Assembly (NCBI GenBank): GCA_000435075.1
Contig: FR890640.1
Location: 1-25,523 of the forward strand
Length of the DNA: 25,523 nt
Reading direction: 5' to 3'
From: Bacteroides sp. CAG:770
GTDB lineage: Bacteria > Bacteroidota > Bacteroidia > Bacteroidales > UBA932
Part shown: positions 1 to 9,000 of the stretch, in pieces
Numbering within the stretch: position 1 is the stretch's first letter
How the letters are laid out: each line of letters starts with the position of its first letter
Notes under the pieces: model-generated
What the model saw: only the letters and a program-made list of their open reading frames with translations
Told to the model about the DNA's origin: nothing
Database searches by the model: none
Made by a program: the position numbers and the translations under genes

Positions 1-17
1 TACCTGTCAAGAGGGTC

Positions 18-53
18 GAAAATCGCACCGGAAATCACACTGAAAATCACACA
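18..53. repeat. Degenerate 12-base tandem repeat, three units
   Basis: Three consecutive 12-base units are seen: GAAAATCGCACC, GGAAATCACACT and GAAAATCACACA. They differ from each other at two to four positions. The array sits at the window edge, so more units could lie outside. No function is evident. Confidence 0.45.
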
Positions 54-148
54 GCGAAATAGACGACGCGGACACAGACAAAAACCTGACCCTAAAGTAA
101 CTTTTTTATTTTCAATGTTATTTAGAGGTTATGTGTTTATTATATGTG

Positions 149-190
149 AAATCGTATTCGCCCGGTGTCCAATTCTCCCCTATACGATTT
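149..190. repeat. 9-bp perfect inverted repeat with 24-base spacer
   Basis: AAATCGTAT at 149-157 is matched by its exact complement ATACGATTT at 182-190. The spacer is pyrimidine-rich (CTCCCCT near its end). It could be a stem-loop, a protein-binding site or a remnant end of a mobile element. Nothing in the flanks decides between these. Confidence 0.4.
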
Positions 191-224
191 TGTGTTTCAT
201 GGTTGATGTTAATTAGGATTGTAA

Positions 225-272
225 AGGGGCTCAGAAACTGAAAGTTGTTTCCAACTGTTCTCCTAAGCCCCT
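225..272 (-). terminator. Long hairpin downstream of pepP, possible terminator
   Basis: On the minus strand the arm at 261-272 pairs with the arm at 226-237 over about 12 positions, counting G-U pairs; the core is GGGGCT with AGCCCC. Inside it is a second stem, AGTTG with CAACT, capped by a GAAA tetraloop. It lies about 50 bases after the pepP stop codon, where a terminator is expected. Only three T residues follow the stem on the minus strand, so an intrinsic terminator is plausible but weak, and a structured 3' end is an alternative. Confidence 0.4.
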
Positions 273-321
273 AAATGTGAAGTTCTCGTTAAGTTGTCCC
301 GAGACGGAACTGTTTAAGAGT

Positions 322-1734
322 TTATTTCTTCATTGCCGCCTCGATGTCGTCAGGGAAGATAGGTAGTCTGTGCTTTCCGAGTCTGCGTGCGCCGTCCGCA
401 GTTACCAGGACATCATCTTCGAGTCTTATACCTCCGAAATCATAATAAGACTCCAGTTTCTGGTAGTTTACGAAACCATGGTCAGCATTGGTCGCCTTCC
501 ACTGCTCTATCAATGCCGGAATGAAATAGATTCCCGGCTCATCAGTGATGACATTGCCCGGAACGAGCTTTCTGGCCATTCTGAGGCTGCCGAGGCCGAG
601 CTGGGTAGAACGCACCTGGTCATCGTCATAGCCGACATAAGTCTCTCCGTAATCTTCCATGTCATGGACATCCATACCCATGTTGTGGCCGAGGCCGTGA
701 GGCATGAACAAGCCTGCCACGCCCGCTTCTACCATGCTCTGGACATCACCGCGGACGATATCGAGTGCGCGGAGACGCTCAAGCATGAGGGCCATAGTCT
801 GGATATGCACGTCCCTGTATGTCGTTCCAGGCTTGGTGAGATTGAAAGCCAACTCGTTGCAGTCGCACACAATCTGGTAAATATCCCTCTGCTTTGCGGT
901 GAACTTGCCGCTTGTCGGATATGTACGTGTGAAGTCGGAAGCGTAATGCATATTGTTCTCGGCACCGGCATCGATTACCATCAGCTTGCCAGGCTCTATA
1001 ATCTTGTCATGCAGATGGTTATGCAATGTCTCGCCATGCTGTGTGAGAATTGTGGCAAATGAAACGCCCCAACCCTTCGACAAGGTGACAGCCTCCATCT
1101 TGCCGACGACTTCCTGCTCCAGAATACCTATTCTGATGCTGTCCCTTGCGACAGAATGCATCTCATACCCGAGGTCAGCTGCATCGTCGAGAACCTCGAT
1201 TTCGCAATCCTCCTTCACCAGACGCATGGAAATGATGGCTTTTGTCAATGCCAGTGAAAACTTTCCGGCCACTTCGCCGTCTCCGCATCCGATAAGCGAT
1301 GCGATCTTCATGGTATTGTAATACCTTGAAGGCTTTATGAAATGCACTGGACGACCTTCGGCAACAGCTTTTCCGGCAACAGCGTCGAGCGCCTTGTAAG
1401 GTGCTGATTTCTCGATACCTACACCAGCTGCGATAGAAGCCACGCTAGGCTGGGGACCCATCCAGATGATATCTCCTATTTCCACATCATCCGCGAAAAT
1501 CGTCTCTTCTCCGTTGTCAAGGTCAATGACAGCCGCATAGAGCGGAGCATCGATTCCGAAGAAATACAGCCATGTGCTGTCCTGACGGAACTTGTAGCAG
1601 TTGTCCTTATACTGTGCAGGAGCCTCCGTATTGCCGATAAACAGGGCAATACCCCTTCTGCCTTCGGCTGCGCTGTTCTTCATTCTTTCCAACAGCGTCT
1701 GACGCCTTTTTACATAAACACTTTTGTCGAACAT
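322..1734 (-). CDS. pepP: Xaa-Pro aminopeptidase (aminopeptidase P family)
   Basis: This is a cytosolic metallopeptidase of family M24B that removes an N-terminal residue preceding proline. The N-terminal creatinase-like domain spans roughly residues 1-165. The C-terminal pita-bread domain carries the full set of dinuclear metal ligands: Asp255 (VIDAG), Asp267 (SDFTRTYP), His350 (HGLGHNMG), Glu399 (TDEPGIY) and Glu439 (GIRLEDD). The start is placed at the ATG at 1734, giving 470 residues and beginning MFDKSVYVKRR as family members do. The frame stays open 48 codons further upstream, but that part runs into ahcY and does not look like protein. It lies 28 bases after ahcY and is probably cotranscribed with it, though no metabolic link is evident. 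The length is slightly above the E. coli enzyme and normal for Bacteroidota. Confidence 0.93.
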   Translation of the reverse strand: MFDKSVYVKRRQTLLERMKNSAAEGRRGIALFIGNTEAPAQYKDNCYKFRQDSTWLYFFGIDAPLYAAVIDLDNGEETIFADDVEIGDIIWMGPQPSVASIAAGVGIEKSAPYKALDAVAGKAVAEGRPVHFIKPSRYYNTMKIASLIGCGDGEVAGKFSLALTKAIISMRLVKEDCEIEVLDDAADLGYEMHSVARDSIRIGILEQEVVGKMEAVTLSKGWGVSFATILTQHGETLHNHLHDKIIEPGKLMVIDAGAENNMHYASDFTRTYPTSGKFTAKQRDIYQIVCDCNELAFNLTKPGTTYRDVHIQTMALMLERLRALDIVRGDVQSMVEAGVAGLFMPHGLGHNMGMDVHDMEDYGETYVGYDDDQVRSTQLGLGSLRMARKLVPGNVITDEPGIYFIPALIEQWKATNADHGFVNYQKLESYYDFGGIRLEDDVLVTADGARRLGKHRLPIFPDDIEAAMKK

Positions 1735-1762
1735 AGTTAATAAATAGTAATTAGTTACATAA

Positions 1763-3019
1763 TCAGTGGCCTCCGTAGAGATATTTGCTTTGTTCTTCCG
1801 AGAGCTTGTCGATATTGATGCCCCAGTCCGCGAGTTTGCGGAATGCGACCTCATTGTCGATTTCCCGTGGCACCGCATTGAGCATCTTCCCGTTCTCCCT
1901 TACGATAGTTTTCTCATTGTCCACGAGATACTTGGCGCTGAGGGCCTGGATTGCGAAAGACATGTCCATGATTTCTGCCGGATGTCCGTCACCGGCCGCA
2001 AGGTTCACGAGACGGCCTTCAGCGATGATATATACTGTCCTGCCGTTCTCCAGTTTGTATGCTTCGATGTTGTTTCTTGCCGGAGCATGGCTGACCGCCA
2101 TTTCTTTCAATGCCGCCACGGCAACTTCCACGTCGAAATGACCTGCGTTGCAGCAGATGGCTCCGTCTTTCATCTTCAGGAAATGCTCTGCAGTGATGAC
2201 ATCATTGCATCCGGTGACAGTCACGAAGATGTCGCCCTCTGCAGCGGCTTCTGACATTGACATAACCTTGAATCCGTCCATTACGGCTTCCATTGCGTGG
2301 ATTGGGTCAATTTCGGTGACGATGACATCGGCTCCGAGGCCCTTTGCTCTCATTGCCACGCCCTTGCCGCACCATCCGTAGCCTGCGACAACGACATTCT
2401 TGCCTGCTACGATAAGGTTGGTCGTCCTGTTGATGCCGTCCCATACTGACTGGCCTGTACCGTAACGGTTGTCGAACAGGTGCTTGCAGTCCGCATTGTT
2501 CACGAGCATCATCGGGAACTCCAGCTCCTTCTTCTTGTTCATGGCCTCAAGCCTCAGAATACCGGTGGTGGTCTCTTCGCATCCGCCTATCACATTGGGA
2601 ATCAGCTCCCTGTATTCCGTATGGATCATATTGACAAGGTCTCCGCCATCATCAATGATAATGTTCGGGCCGACTTCGATCACGCGCCTGATGCCCTGCA
2701 TATATTCTTCGTCTGATGCTCCGTGAACCGCAAATACGTTCAGTCCTTCATGAACGAGCGCCGCAGCAATGTCATCCTGTGTGGAAAGCGGATTGCTGCC
2801 TGTGATATACATCTCGGCGCCGCCCTCTGCCAATATCTCGCAGAGATGGGCTGTCTTTGCCTCAAGATGCACTGACAATGCTATTTTCTTGCCTTTGAAT
2901 GGCTTGGTTTCCTTGAATTCTTTCTCAAGTCCTGCCAGAAGCGGCATATGTCTTCTGACCCATTCGATTTTCAATTCTCCGTCTCTCCAGAGTTCAGGAT
3001 TTCTTATTTCGCTAGTCAT
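1763..3019 (-). CDS. ahcY: Adenosylhomocysteinase, short form
   Basis: This enzyme reversibly hydrolyses S-adenosylhomocysteine to adenosine and homocysteine, clearing the inhibitory product of methyltransferases. Its 418 residues match the short class, without the roughly 40-residue insert of the long bacterial and eukaryotic class. By comparison with the human enzyme from memory, the catalytic residues are present: His51, Glu149, Lys179 and Asp183 (FDNRYG), and the CNAGHFD segment. The NAD-binding fold has GYGWCGKG at 213-220 followed by an acidic residue after the second strand. The C-terminal tail is short and ends in YLYGGH. The start is the ATG giving MTSEIRNPELW. An upstream ATG in the same frame adds 48 implausible residues. 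A 158-base gap separates it from comF, so it may have its own promoter, though no clear one was found. Confidence 0.95.
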   Translation of the reverse strand: MTSEIRNPELWRDGELKIEWVRRHMPLLAGLEKEFKETKPFKGKKIALSVHLEAKTAHLCEILAEGGAEMYITGSNPLSTQDDIAAALVHEGLNVFAVHGASDEEYMQGIRRVIEVGPNIIIDDGGDLVNMIHTEYRELIPNVIGGCEETTTGILRLEAMNKKKELEFPMMLVNNADCKHLFDNRYGTGQSVWDGINRTTNLIVAGKNVVVAGYGWCGKGVAMRAKGLGADVIVTEIDPIHAMEAVMDGFKVMSMSEAAAEGDIFVTVTGCNDVITAEHFLKMKDGAICCNAGHFDVEVAVAALKEMAVSHAPARNNIEAYKLENGRTVYIIAEGRLVNLAAGDGHPAEIMDMSFAIQALSAKYLVDNEKTIVRENGKMLNAVPREIDNEVAFRKLADWGINIDKLSEEQSKYLYGGH

Positions 3020-3177
3020 TACTGTTTTGTTTATTAATTCCGACAATTTACGAAAAAATCCCGTAACATCGTCCTGCGTCCTGCATCTATTTCGAAAAAT
3101 ATGTCTGACCCCCGACGAAAAACTATCCGGGACGACTTGGGGACTGCCCAAAAGGGTATGCAAATGCCGCCAGCCTT

Positions 3178-4008
3178 CTAACCATTGTTCACGAAGCCGA
3201 GAGTAGCGCAGCTTATTCGGACCTCGGGGCCGAAGAAGGGCTGGAGGACGGACAGGCAGGCTGCCGTCGTGGCGCCTGTAGTGAAAACGTCATCGACGAG
3301 CAGGACATGTCGGGCACTCGGGACCGGAATATGAGGGGTCAATGTAAACGCTTGGTTTACATTGGCTTTCTTCGCTTCAACCCCTAACTTGGTCTGGGTC
3401 TTCGTGCTTTTCCGGCGGAGGAGGATGTCCGTCCTGACGCGGACTCCCAATTTTTCCGCAAGGGCATTGGCAATGACCTCCGCCTGGTTATAGCCTCTTT
3501 TCCACTGTCTCGCCCAATGCAACGGGACGGGAATGATAAAATCAATGTCAGAAAAGTGCTCCGAGTCGTTCATGAATTCGCCGAGCATCCTCGCGTAAAA
3601 AGTGCCTTCATCGATGTCCGCCAGATATTTCAGCCGTTGAGGAATTTTCTTGTATTTGTTCTCTCCATGATAGAAAAACAGGGCGGCCGCATAGGAGTAG
3701 TGAATACGCGGCATTGCTTGTGTCATACTGGTTTCGTCAGGCGTAACAGCCTCACCTGCATTGACTTCGGCTTCAATTCTTTTCTGCACGAAGGCATTGA
3801 CCTTGTCGGCCATCGGATTTTTCTTCTGCTCCCAGAAAAAGGTCAATGGAAGGTCGGCCTGGCAATTTATGCATAGATGCCTTTCGCGTGAGGTCAATGT
3901 CTCTCCGCACACTATGCAGGTTTTAGGAATCAGTATGTCAATGACGGTTCTGGCCTCCTCCATCAGGACGCCGCCCAGTTCTCTCGCAAAAGAATAAGTT
4001 TTTCCCAT
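3178..4008 (-). CDS. comF: ComF-family phosphoribosyltransferase-like protein
   Basis: Residues 31-49 form a zinc-binding pair of CxxC motifs (Cys31, Cys34, Cys46, Cys49). The C-terminal half is a type I phosphoribosyltransferase fold with the PRPP loop VLLVDDVFTTGATT at 235-248. This architecture defines the ComF/GntX family, which is required for DNA uptake in competent Firmicutes and Haemophilus but is also widespread in bacteria not known to be competent. The function here is therefore only suggestive of competence. The start is uncertain: ATG at 4008 gives 276 residues, and an alternative ATG at 3963 gives MEEARTVIDILIPK, which is closer to where many homologues begin. It is divergent from the metal-efflux operon. 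It has the highest density of the GTCAATG word in the window, with six copies inside and two just upstream. Confidence 0.85.
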   Translation of the reverse strand: MGKTYSFARELGGVLMEEARTVIDILIPKTCIVCGETLTSRERHLCINCQADLPLTFFWEQKKNPMADKVNAFVQKRIEAEVNAGEAVTPDETSMTQAMPRIHYSYAAALFFYHGENKYKKIPQRLKYLADIDEGTFYARMLGEFMNDSEHFSDIDFIIPVPLHWARQWKRGYNQAEVIANALAEKLGVRVRTDILLRRKSTKTQTKLGVEAKKANVNQAFTLTPHIPVPSARHVLLVDDVFTTGATTAACLSVLQPFFGPEVRISCATLGFVNNG

Positions 4009-4203
4009 ATCATCAATGTCGTTGGTGCCGAATCTGCAAATCTGCCAAATAATCAGGTGTCAATGCCGGAAAAGTGGCTCAAGTCAATGCAAGTTTTTAT
4101 GATTTTTAAGTTTTTATCGTGTTTTTTAAATACGCAACCCGGTTGCAGAGCGCAGTTTGTAAATTTGTGACACAAATCGACTAAAACGTATCATAAAAAG
4201 TCG

Positions 4204-4211
4204 TATCTTTG
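4204..4211 (+). promoter_or_regulatory. Putative -7 element for the metal-efflux operon
   Basis: TATCTTTG matches the Bacteroidota TAnnTTTG -7 consensus and lies 14 bases before the ATG at 4226. No good TTTG element is seen 19 bases upstream, and the implied 5' leader would be very short, so an activator or a different start site is possible. The 217-base divergent gap to comF also holds two GTCAATG words (4059, 4083) and an ATCAATG variant near 4015. No obvious MerR- or CueR-type palindrome was noticed. Confidence 0.45.
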
Positions 4212-4225
4212 TCCAGATTGAGAAT

Positions 4226-4642
4226 ATGAAAAAGATGGTTTCCAAAATACTGATGAGCATGGCGGCATTGATAATGCTGCTTATGTCCGCAGTTCCGCAC
4301 CATCATCATTGCGGCAGTTCCGCGACGGCCCATCATATCGACTATATCTGCTTCGACGGCAGCGACTGTTGTAACTGTCAGGCTGATTGTTGCGGTTCGG
4401 ACCATCATCACTGCGGAAACGGCACGGAAAACTGCCGCATCCACTCTCTCGTCACTCTTCTTTCCAGGGTTCAGAATGTCCCGTCAGGACATCTGGCACT
4501 TGAATATGTCGTTCCTCAGGAGATTCTTCCTGAAATCTCTGTCGAAGTCAAGTCCAAGGAAAAACAGATCCTTGTCCATGACAAACTTTCGTATCAATAT
4601 CGTGTAAGAACCAAAGGGCTCCGTGCCCCTCCTGTAGCCTGA
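4226..4642 (+). CDS. Small secreted Cys/His-rich protein, DUF6769-like
   Basis: This 138-residue protein has an N-terminal signal peptide (hydrophobic residues about 8-23). A metal-ligand-rich segment follows: a HHHH run at 25-28, Cys29, then Cys at 42, 48, 49, 51, 55, 56, 63 and 70 interleaved with HHH at 60-62. The remaining roughly 65 residues lack cysteine and are hydrophilic. From its size, composition and position as first gene of an RND metal-efflux operon, it resembles the Bacteroidota DUF6769 group; that assignment is from memory. A periplasmic metal-binding chaperone or buffer feeding the pump is the natural inference, and no function is established. A gap of 87 bases leads to the adaptor gene. 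Confidence 0.75.
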   Translation: MKKMVSKILMSMAALIMLLMSAVPHHHHCGSSATAHHIDYICFDGSDCCNCQADCCGSDHHHCGNGTENCRIHSLVTLLSRVQNVPSGHLALEYVVPQEILPEISVEVKSKEKQILVHDKLSYQYRVRTKGLRAPPVA

Positions 4643-4729
4643 ATCATCTGCAAAATATTTCTTATTGGCCTGCAAGTCGCTGACTGAAAGGCTATTCTGG
4701 ATTCAGAACATATATTCTTACATACAAAC

Positions 4730-6037
4730 ATGAAACATATACCATATTATCTTGTGGCCGGCCTTATGATGGCAGTCGGCTGCGGAAACAATAATAACAA
4801 GGCAGGATCAGATGCACATGACCACGAGCACACAGAAGCTCATGCAGGTCATGACCACGAAGGACACGACCACGATTGTGACTCCCATGACCATGAGGCA
4901 GAAGGCCACTCGCACGACCATGAGGGGCATTCTCATGATGCACACAATCACGAAGGCCATAGCCACGACTCTCACGACGAACATGCTCATGAGCCGGGCG
5001 TAGTGGAATTTACCGAAGAGCGTGCCAAAGCGGCAGGTCTTGAAACAGAGATAGTTAAAGGCGGAGTATTCAGCGCCGTCATGAGGACCAGCGGAGAAAT
5101 TCTCCCGGCGCAGGGCGATGAGACGGCAGTCGTTGCTACAACATCAGGAGTCATTACTTTAGGCGGCAAGGCCGCCGGAAACCAGTCCAGACTTCTTCCC
5201 GGCTCCAGAGTGGCTGAAGGACAGGCAATTGCCGTAATCTCTGCCAAGAATATGGCTGACGGTGACCCTGTAGCAAAGTCTGCAGCAGCATACGAAGCCG
5301 CCAAAAAGGAATTTGAAAGGGCAGAGAGCCTGATTAAGGTCAATGCCATTTCACAGAAGGCTTACGACCAGGCCAAGAAAGAATATGAGACGGCGAAAGC
5401 TGAATACGATGCCTATGCCAGCAAAGCAGGCGCAAAAGGTCTGTCCCTCATGTCTCCTATGACAGGATATGTGAAGGAGGTTCTTGTAAATGAGGGCGAC
5501 TATGTCACATCAGGCCAGCCGGTAGCGATAGTAAGCCAGAACAGGAGACTTCAGCTCCGTGCCGACCTTCCTGAAAAGTATTGGGCAAGTGCCAACAGAA
5601 TCATCAGCGCCAATTTCAGACCTTCATATTCAGAGGAAACATACAGCGTGAAAAATCTCGGGGGACGCATGATTTCTGCCGGCAGGTCAGCCGCGCAGGG
5701 TTCATTCTATATTCCAGTAATCTTCGAATTCAACAATACAGGCAATTTTATCCCTGGAGCGTTCTGTGAAATGTATCTTATTGAAGGCCAGAAAGATAAT
5801 GTTATATCTGTGCCTGAAACAGCATTGATAGAAGAACAGGGCGTCTATTCAGTCTATGTGAAAATCTGCAAGACCGAGTACCGCAAGCAGGAAGTGAAGA
5901 TAGGGGAGAGCGACGGCCTCCGCAGGGAAATCCTGAAGGGCCTGAACGAGGGAGACGAAGTTGTCACCGTCGGCGCATATCAGGTGAAACTCGCTTCAGT
6001 GGCAAGCGCCATCCCTGGACACTCACACGAACATTAA
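4730..6037 (+). CDS. RND efflux periplasmic adaptor, His-rich CzcB/CusB-like lipoprotein
   Basis: This is the membrane-fusion subunit linking the inner-membrane RND pump to the TolC-like channel. A short signal peptide ends at a lipobox-like AVGC with Cys18, so it is probably lipid-anchored. Residues 30-87 are extremely His/Asp-rich, with 22 histidines in 58 residues in repeated GHDHD/GHSHD units; the C-terminus ends GHSHEH. The adaptor fold follows: a barrel-sandwich half, a helical hairpin near 165-225 rich in Ala/Lys/Glu, the second half (MSPMTGYVKEVLVNEGDYV), then beta-barrel and membrane-proximal domains. The His-rich segment suggests binding of Zn, Co, Ni or Cu ions before export; which ion is inference. 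It is cotranscribed with the pump gene 29 bases downstream. Confidence 0.92.
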   Translation: MKHIPYYLVAGLMMAVGCGNNNNKAGSDAHDHEHTEAHAGHDHEGHDHDCDSHDHEAEGHSHDHEGHSHDAHNHEGHSHDSHDEHAHEPGVVEFTEERAKAAGLETEIVKGGVFSAVMRTSGEILPAQGDETAVVATTSGVITLGGKAAGNQSRLLPGSRVAEGQAIAVISAKNMADGDPVAKSAAAYEAAKKEFERAESLIKVNAISQKAYDQAKKEYETAKAEYDAYASKAGAKGLSLMSPMTGYVKEVLVNEGDYVTSGQPVAIVSQNRRLQLRADLPEKYWASANRIISANFRPSYSEETYSVKNLGGRMISAGRSAAQGSFYIPVIFEFNNTGNFIPGAFCEMYLIEGQKDNVISVPETALIEEQGVYSVYVKICKTEYRKQEVKIGESDGLRREILKGLNEGDEVVTVGAYQVKLASVASAIPGHSHEH

Positions 6038-6066
6038 TAGCAACTGCACTCAAATCATAAAAGCTT

Positions 6067-9000
6067 ATGCTAGATAAAATCATCCGATTCTCATTGCAGA
6101 ACAGGCTGTTTATTCTGATGGCTGCAGTTTTGCTGATGGTGGGCGGCATCTACACCACGTACCACATGGACGTGGATGTATTCCCGGACCTCAATGCCCC
6201 TACCGTCGTGGTTATGACAGAGGCTACCGGAATGGCTGCGGAAGAAGTGGAAAAACTTGTTACCTTCCCTGTGGAATCAGCAGTCAACGGTGCCACTGAT
6301 GTCAGACGAGTACGTTCCTCATCCACGACCGGATTCTCCGTAGTCTGGGTCGAATTCGACTGGGGTACAGATATTTACAAAGACAGGCAGATCGTCTCCG
6401 AAAAACTTGCCGAGGTAAGTGAATCATTGCCGCCGACATGCGGAAAACCGACATTGGGACCACAGTCGTCCATCCTCGGAGAGGTGTTCATTATCGGTCT
6501 CACTTCAGACAAAACGTCGATGCAGGACCTCCGCACCATTGCTGACTGGACTATCAGACCACGCCTTCTTTCATTGGGCGGTGTAGCCCAGGTAACGGTT
6601 CTCGGCGGCGATATAAAAGAGTACCAGATTCTGCTTTCTCCTGAGAAGATGCGCCACTATGGCATTACCCTTCAGGAAGTTATGAATGCCGCTCAGGATA
6701 TGAACAGGAGTTCTGCCGGCGGTGTCCTCTATGAATATGGCAACGAATATATCATCCGCGGAGTGCTCTCCACCAACGATGCCGATGCCATCGGCCGAGC
6801 TGTGGTCAAGATGGATGGTGATGCCCCTATAACATTGGCAAGTATCGCTGAAATCAAGGCAGGAGCGAAGGCTCCGAAACTTGGTCTCGCGTCGCACAGG
6901 GGCAAACCTGCCGTACTGATGACGGTCACCAAGCAGCCGAACGCGAGCACGATTGAACTTACCGCGAAACTCGACAAGGCCGTCGAGGACCTGAAAACTC
7001 AGATTCCGGCTGACATCAATGTTGCAACGGACATTTTCCGCCAGCAGAAATTCATCGACAGTTCCATTGACAATATCAAGAAGTCCCTCTACGAGGGTGC
7101 GCTGTTCGTCATAATCGTGCTGTTCTTCTTCCTCATGAACGTCCGCACGACATTGATTTCACTCGTCACCATTCCTCTGTCCCTTGTCGTGTCGATTCTG
7201 ACATTGAAGTTTATGGGATTGACTATCAATACGATGAGTATCGGTGGTATGGCGATTGCAATAGGCTCGCTGGTCGATGACGCGATCGTCGATGTGGAGA
7301 ATGTATTCAAGCATCTCAGACAGAACCGCAGACTCCCTGAGTCGGAGCGCAAATCCGTTATCGAGGTCGTTTTCAATGCTTCCCGTGAGGTCCGTCTGCC
7401 GATTCTGAACTCCACCTTTATCATCGTGGTCAGCTTCGTGCCGCTTTTCTTCCTTACAGGAATGGAGGGCCGTATGCTCCGACCTCTCGGAATTGCCTTT
7501 ATTACGGCACTTTTCGCATCTACTCTGGTAGCATTGACATTGACCCCTGTCCTTTGCAGTTATCTTCTCGGCGGCGACAAGAGCGACAAGGCCGGTAAAG
7601 ATCCTGCAATCGTGAGATGGCTCCAGAAAGTTTACAATGTGGCGCTCGAATGGGTGATTTCCCACAAGAAAACCACTTTGGGCGCAGTTCTGGCCCTGTT
7701 CGCAGTGGCATTGGGAATCTTCTTCAGCCTCGGCAGCAGCTTCCTTCCTGCATTCAACGAGGGCTCGTTCACTATCAATGTCAGCACTCTTCCCGGAGTA
7801 TCGCTGGAGGAGTCCGACAATGTGGGCCGCAGGGCTGAGGAACTCCTTCTGACTGTTCCAGAGATAAAGACTGTCGCACGAAAGACAGGCCGCGCTGAAC
7901 TCGACGAGCATGCGCTTGGTGTCAATGTCTCTGAAATCGAAGCTCCGTTCGAACTCGGAAAACGCTCCAAGAAGGAAGTCGTCGCGGAGGTGAGAGCCAA
8001 ACTGAATACGCTGCCTGGTGTCAATGTCGAGATAGGCCAGCCTATATCGCACCGTATTGACGCCATGCTTTCCGGCACACGTGCAAACATCGCAATCAAA
8101 CTTTTCGGTACTGATCTGGACAAGATGTTCCTGCTCGGAAATCAGATAAAGTCTGAGATAGAGGGAATCCCGGGAATCGCGGACCTGAATGTCGAGCAGC
8201 AGATTGAACGTCCTCAGCTTCAGATAGTCCCGAATCGTGAAATGATGGCAAAATATGGTATAACTCCGTCTGAATTCAATGATATGGTGGAGGTTTACCT
8301 TGCAGGAAAGGTGGTTTCTCAGGTGTATGAAGGAAACAAGGTGTTTGATCTTACTCTCAAGGCTGCGGATGACAGCCGCAACAGCATTGAGGAAATCAGA
8401 AATATTTCTGTGGATGCCGTGGGCGGAAAGATTCCGTTCGGACAGATTGCGCAGATCCGTTCTGCAGCCGGCCCTAATACCATCAACAGGGAGAATGTGG
8501 CCCGCAAGATTGTCATCTCTGCCAATGTCTCAGATGGCGACCTTCAGGGTGCAGTGACCAGGATTCAGAAGGCGATTAATGACAATGTCGAGCTGCCGGA
8601 AGGTTATCATGTGGAATATGGCGGTCAGTTCGAGAGCGCCCAGTCGGCCTCCAGAACATTGCTGTTCACGTCATTGATGGCGATAATCGTGATATTCCTG
8701 CTTCTTTATGGTCAGTTCAAGGATGTCAGACAGGCTTCTGCCGTGCTCCTGAATCTTCCTCTGGCCCTTATCGGAGGTATCTTCGCCATCTTCTTCGCGG
8801 ACAAGATTATCAGTATCCCTGCGATTATCGGTTTCATTTCTCTCTTCGGAATCGCCACACGTAACGGTATGCTCTTGATTGACAGGTACAATGAACTTCG
8901 CAGTGAGGGCTTGTCTCTTCATGATGCTGTAATTAAGGGCTCTCTGGATAGACTGAACCCGATACTCATGACAGCATTGACATCTGCATTGGCACTCGTA

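Larger units (their letters stand above)
1..321. other. Intergenic region without a convincing gene
   Basis: No recognisable gene lies here. Frame 1 is open from the window edge to a TAG at 214-216 (71 codons), so it could be the tail of a gene starting outside the window. The translation is Arg- and Phe-rich, resembles nothing I know, and is more likely chance. The stretch is AT-rich after position 100 and holds three structured elements listed separately: a degenerate 12-base tandem repeat, a 9-bp inverted repeat, and a long hairpin that may end pepP transcription. It may contain a degraded mobile or intergenic repeat, but no transposase fragment was recognised. Confidence 0.5.

Noticed and set aside
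1..216. Open frame from the window edge ending in TAG at 214-216
   Set aside because: It has 71 codons with no recognised similarity and contains the 12-mer repeat and inverted repeat; it is kept only as a remote possibility of a gene tail.
370..1062. 230-codon plus-strand open frame antisense to pepP
   Set aside because: It overlaps the metal-ligand region of pepP in antisense and has no domain or start context of its own.
1735..1878. Upstream in-frame start giving pepP 48 extra residues
   Set aside because: The extension overlaps the end of ahcY and is Ser/Thr/Asn-rich without family similarity; the ATG at 1734 matches the family start.
3020..3163. Upstream in-frame start giving ahcY 48 extra residues
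   Set aside because: The extra peptide has no similarity to the family; MTSEIRNPELW is the expected N-terminus. No SAH or SAM riboswitch fold was recognised in this stretch.
4808..4990. CAC/CAT-GAC repeats as a CRISPR-like or satellite array
   Set aside because: The repetition is explained by the His/Asp-rich coding segment of the adaptor lipoprotein; there are no regular repeat-spacer units.
7159..8052. 297-codon open frame on the minus strand inside the RND pump gene
   Set aside because: It is fully antisense to a gene with clear family motifs; its translation is rich in Arg, Cys and His with no recognisable domain, as expected for a shadow frame.
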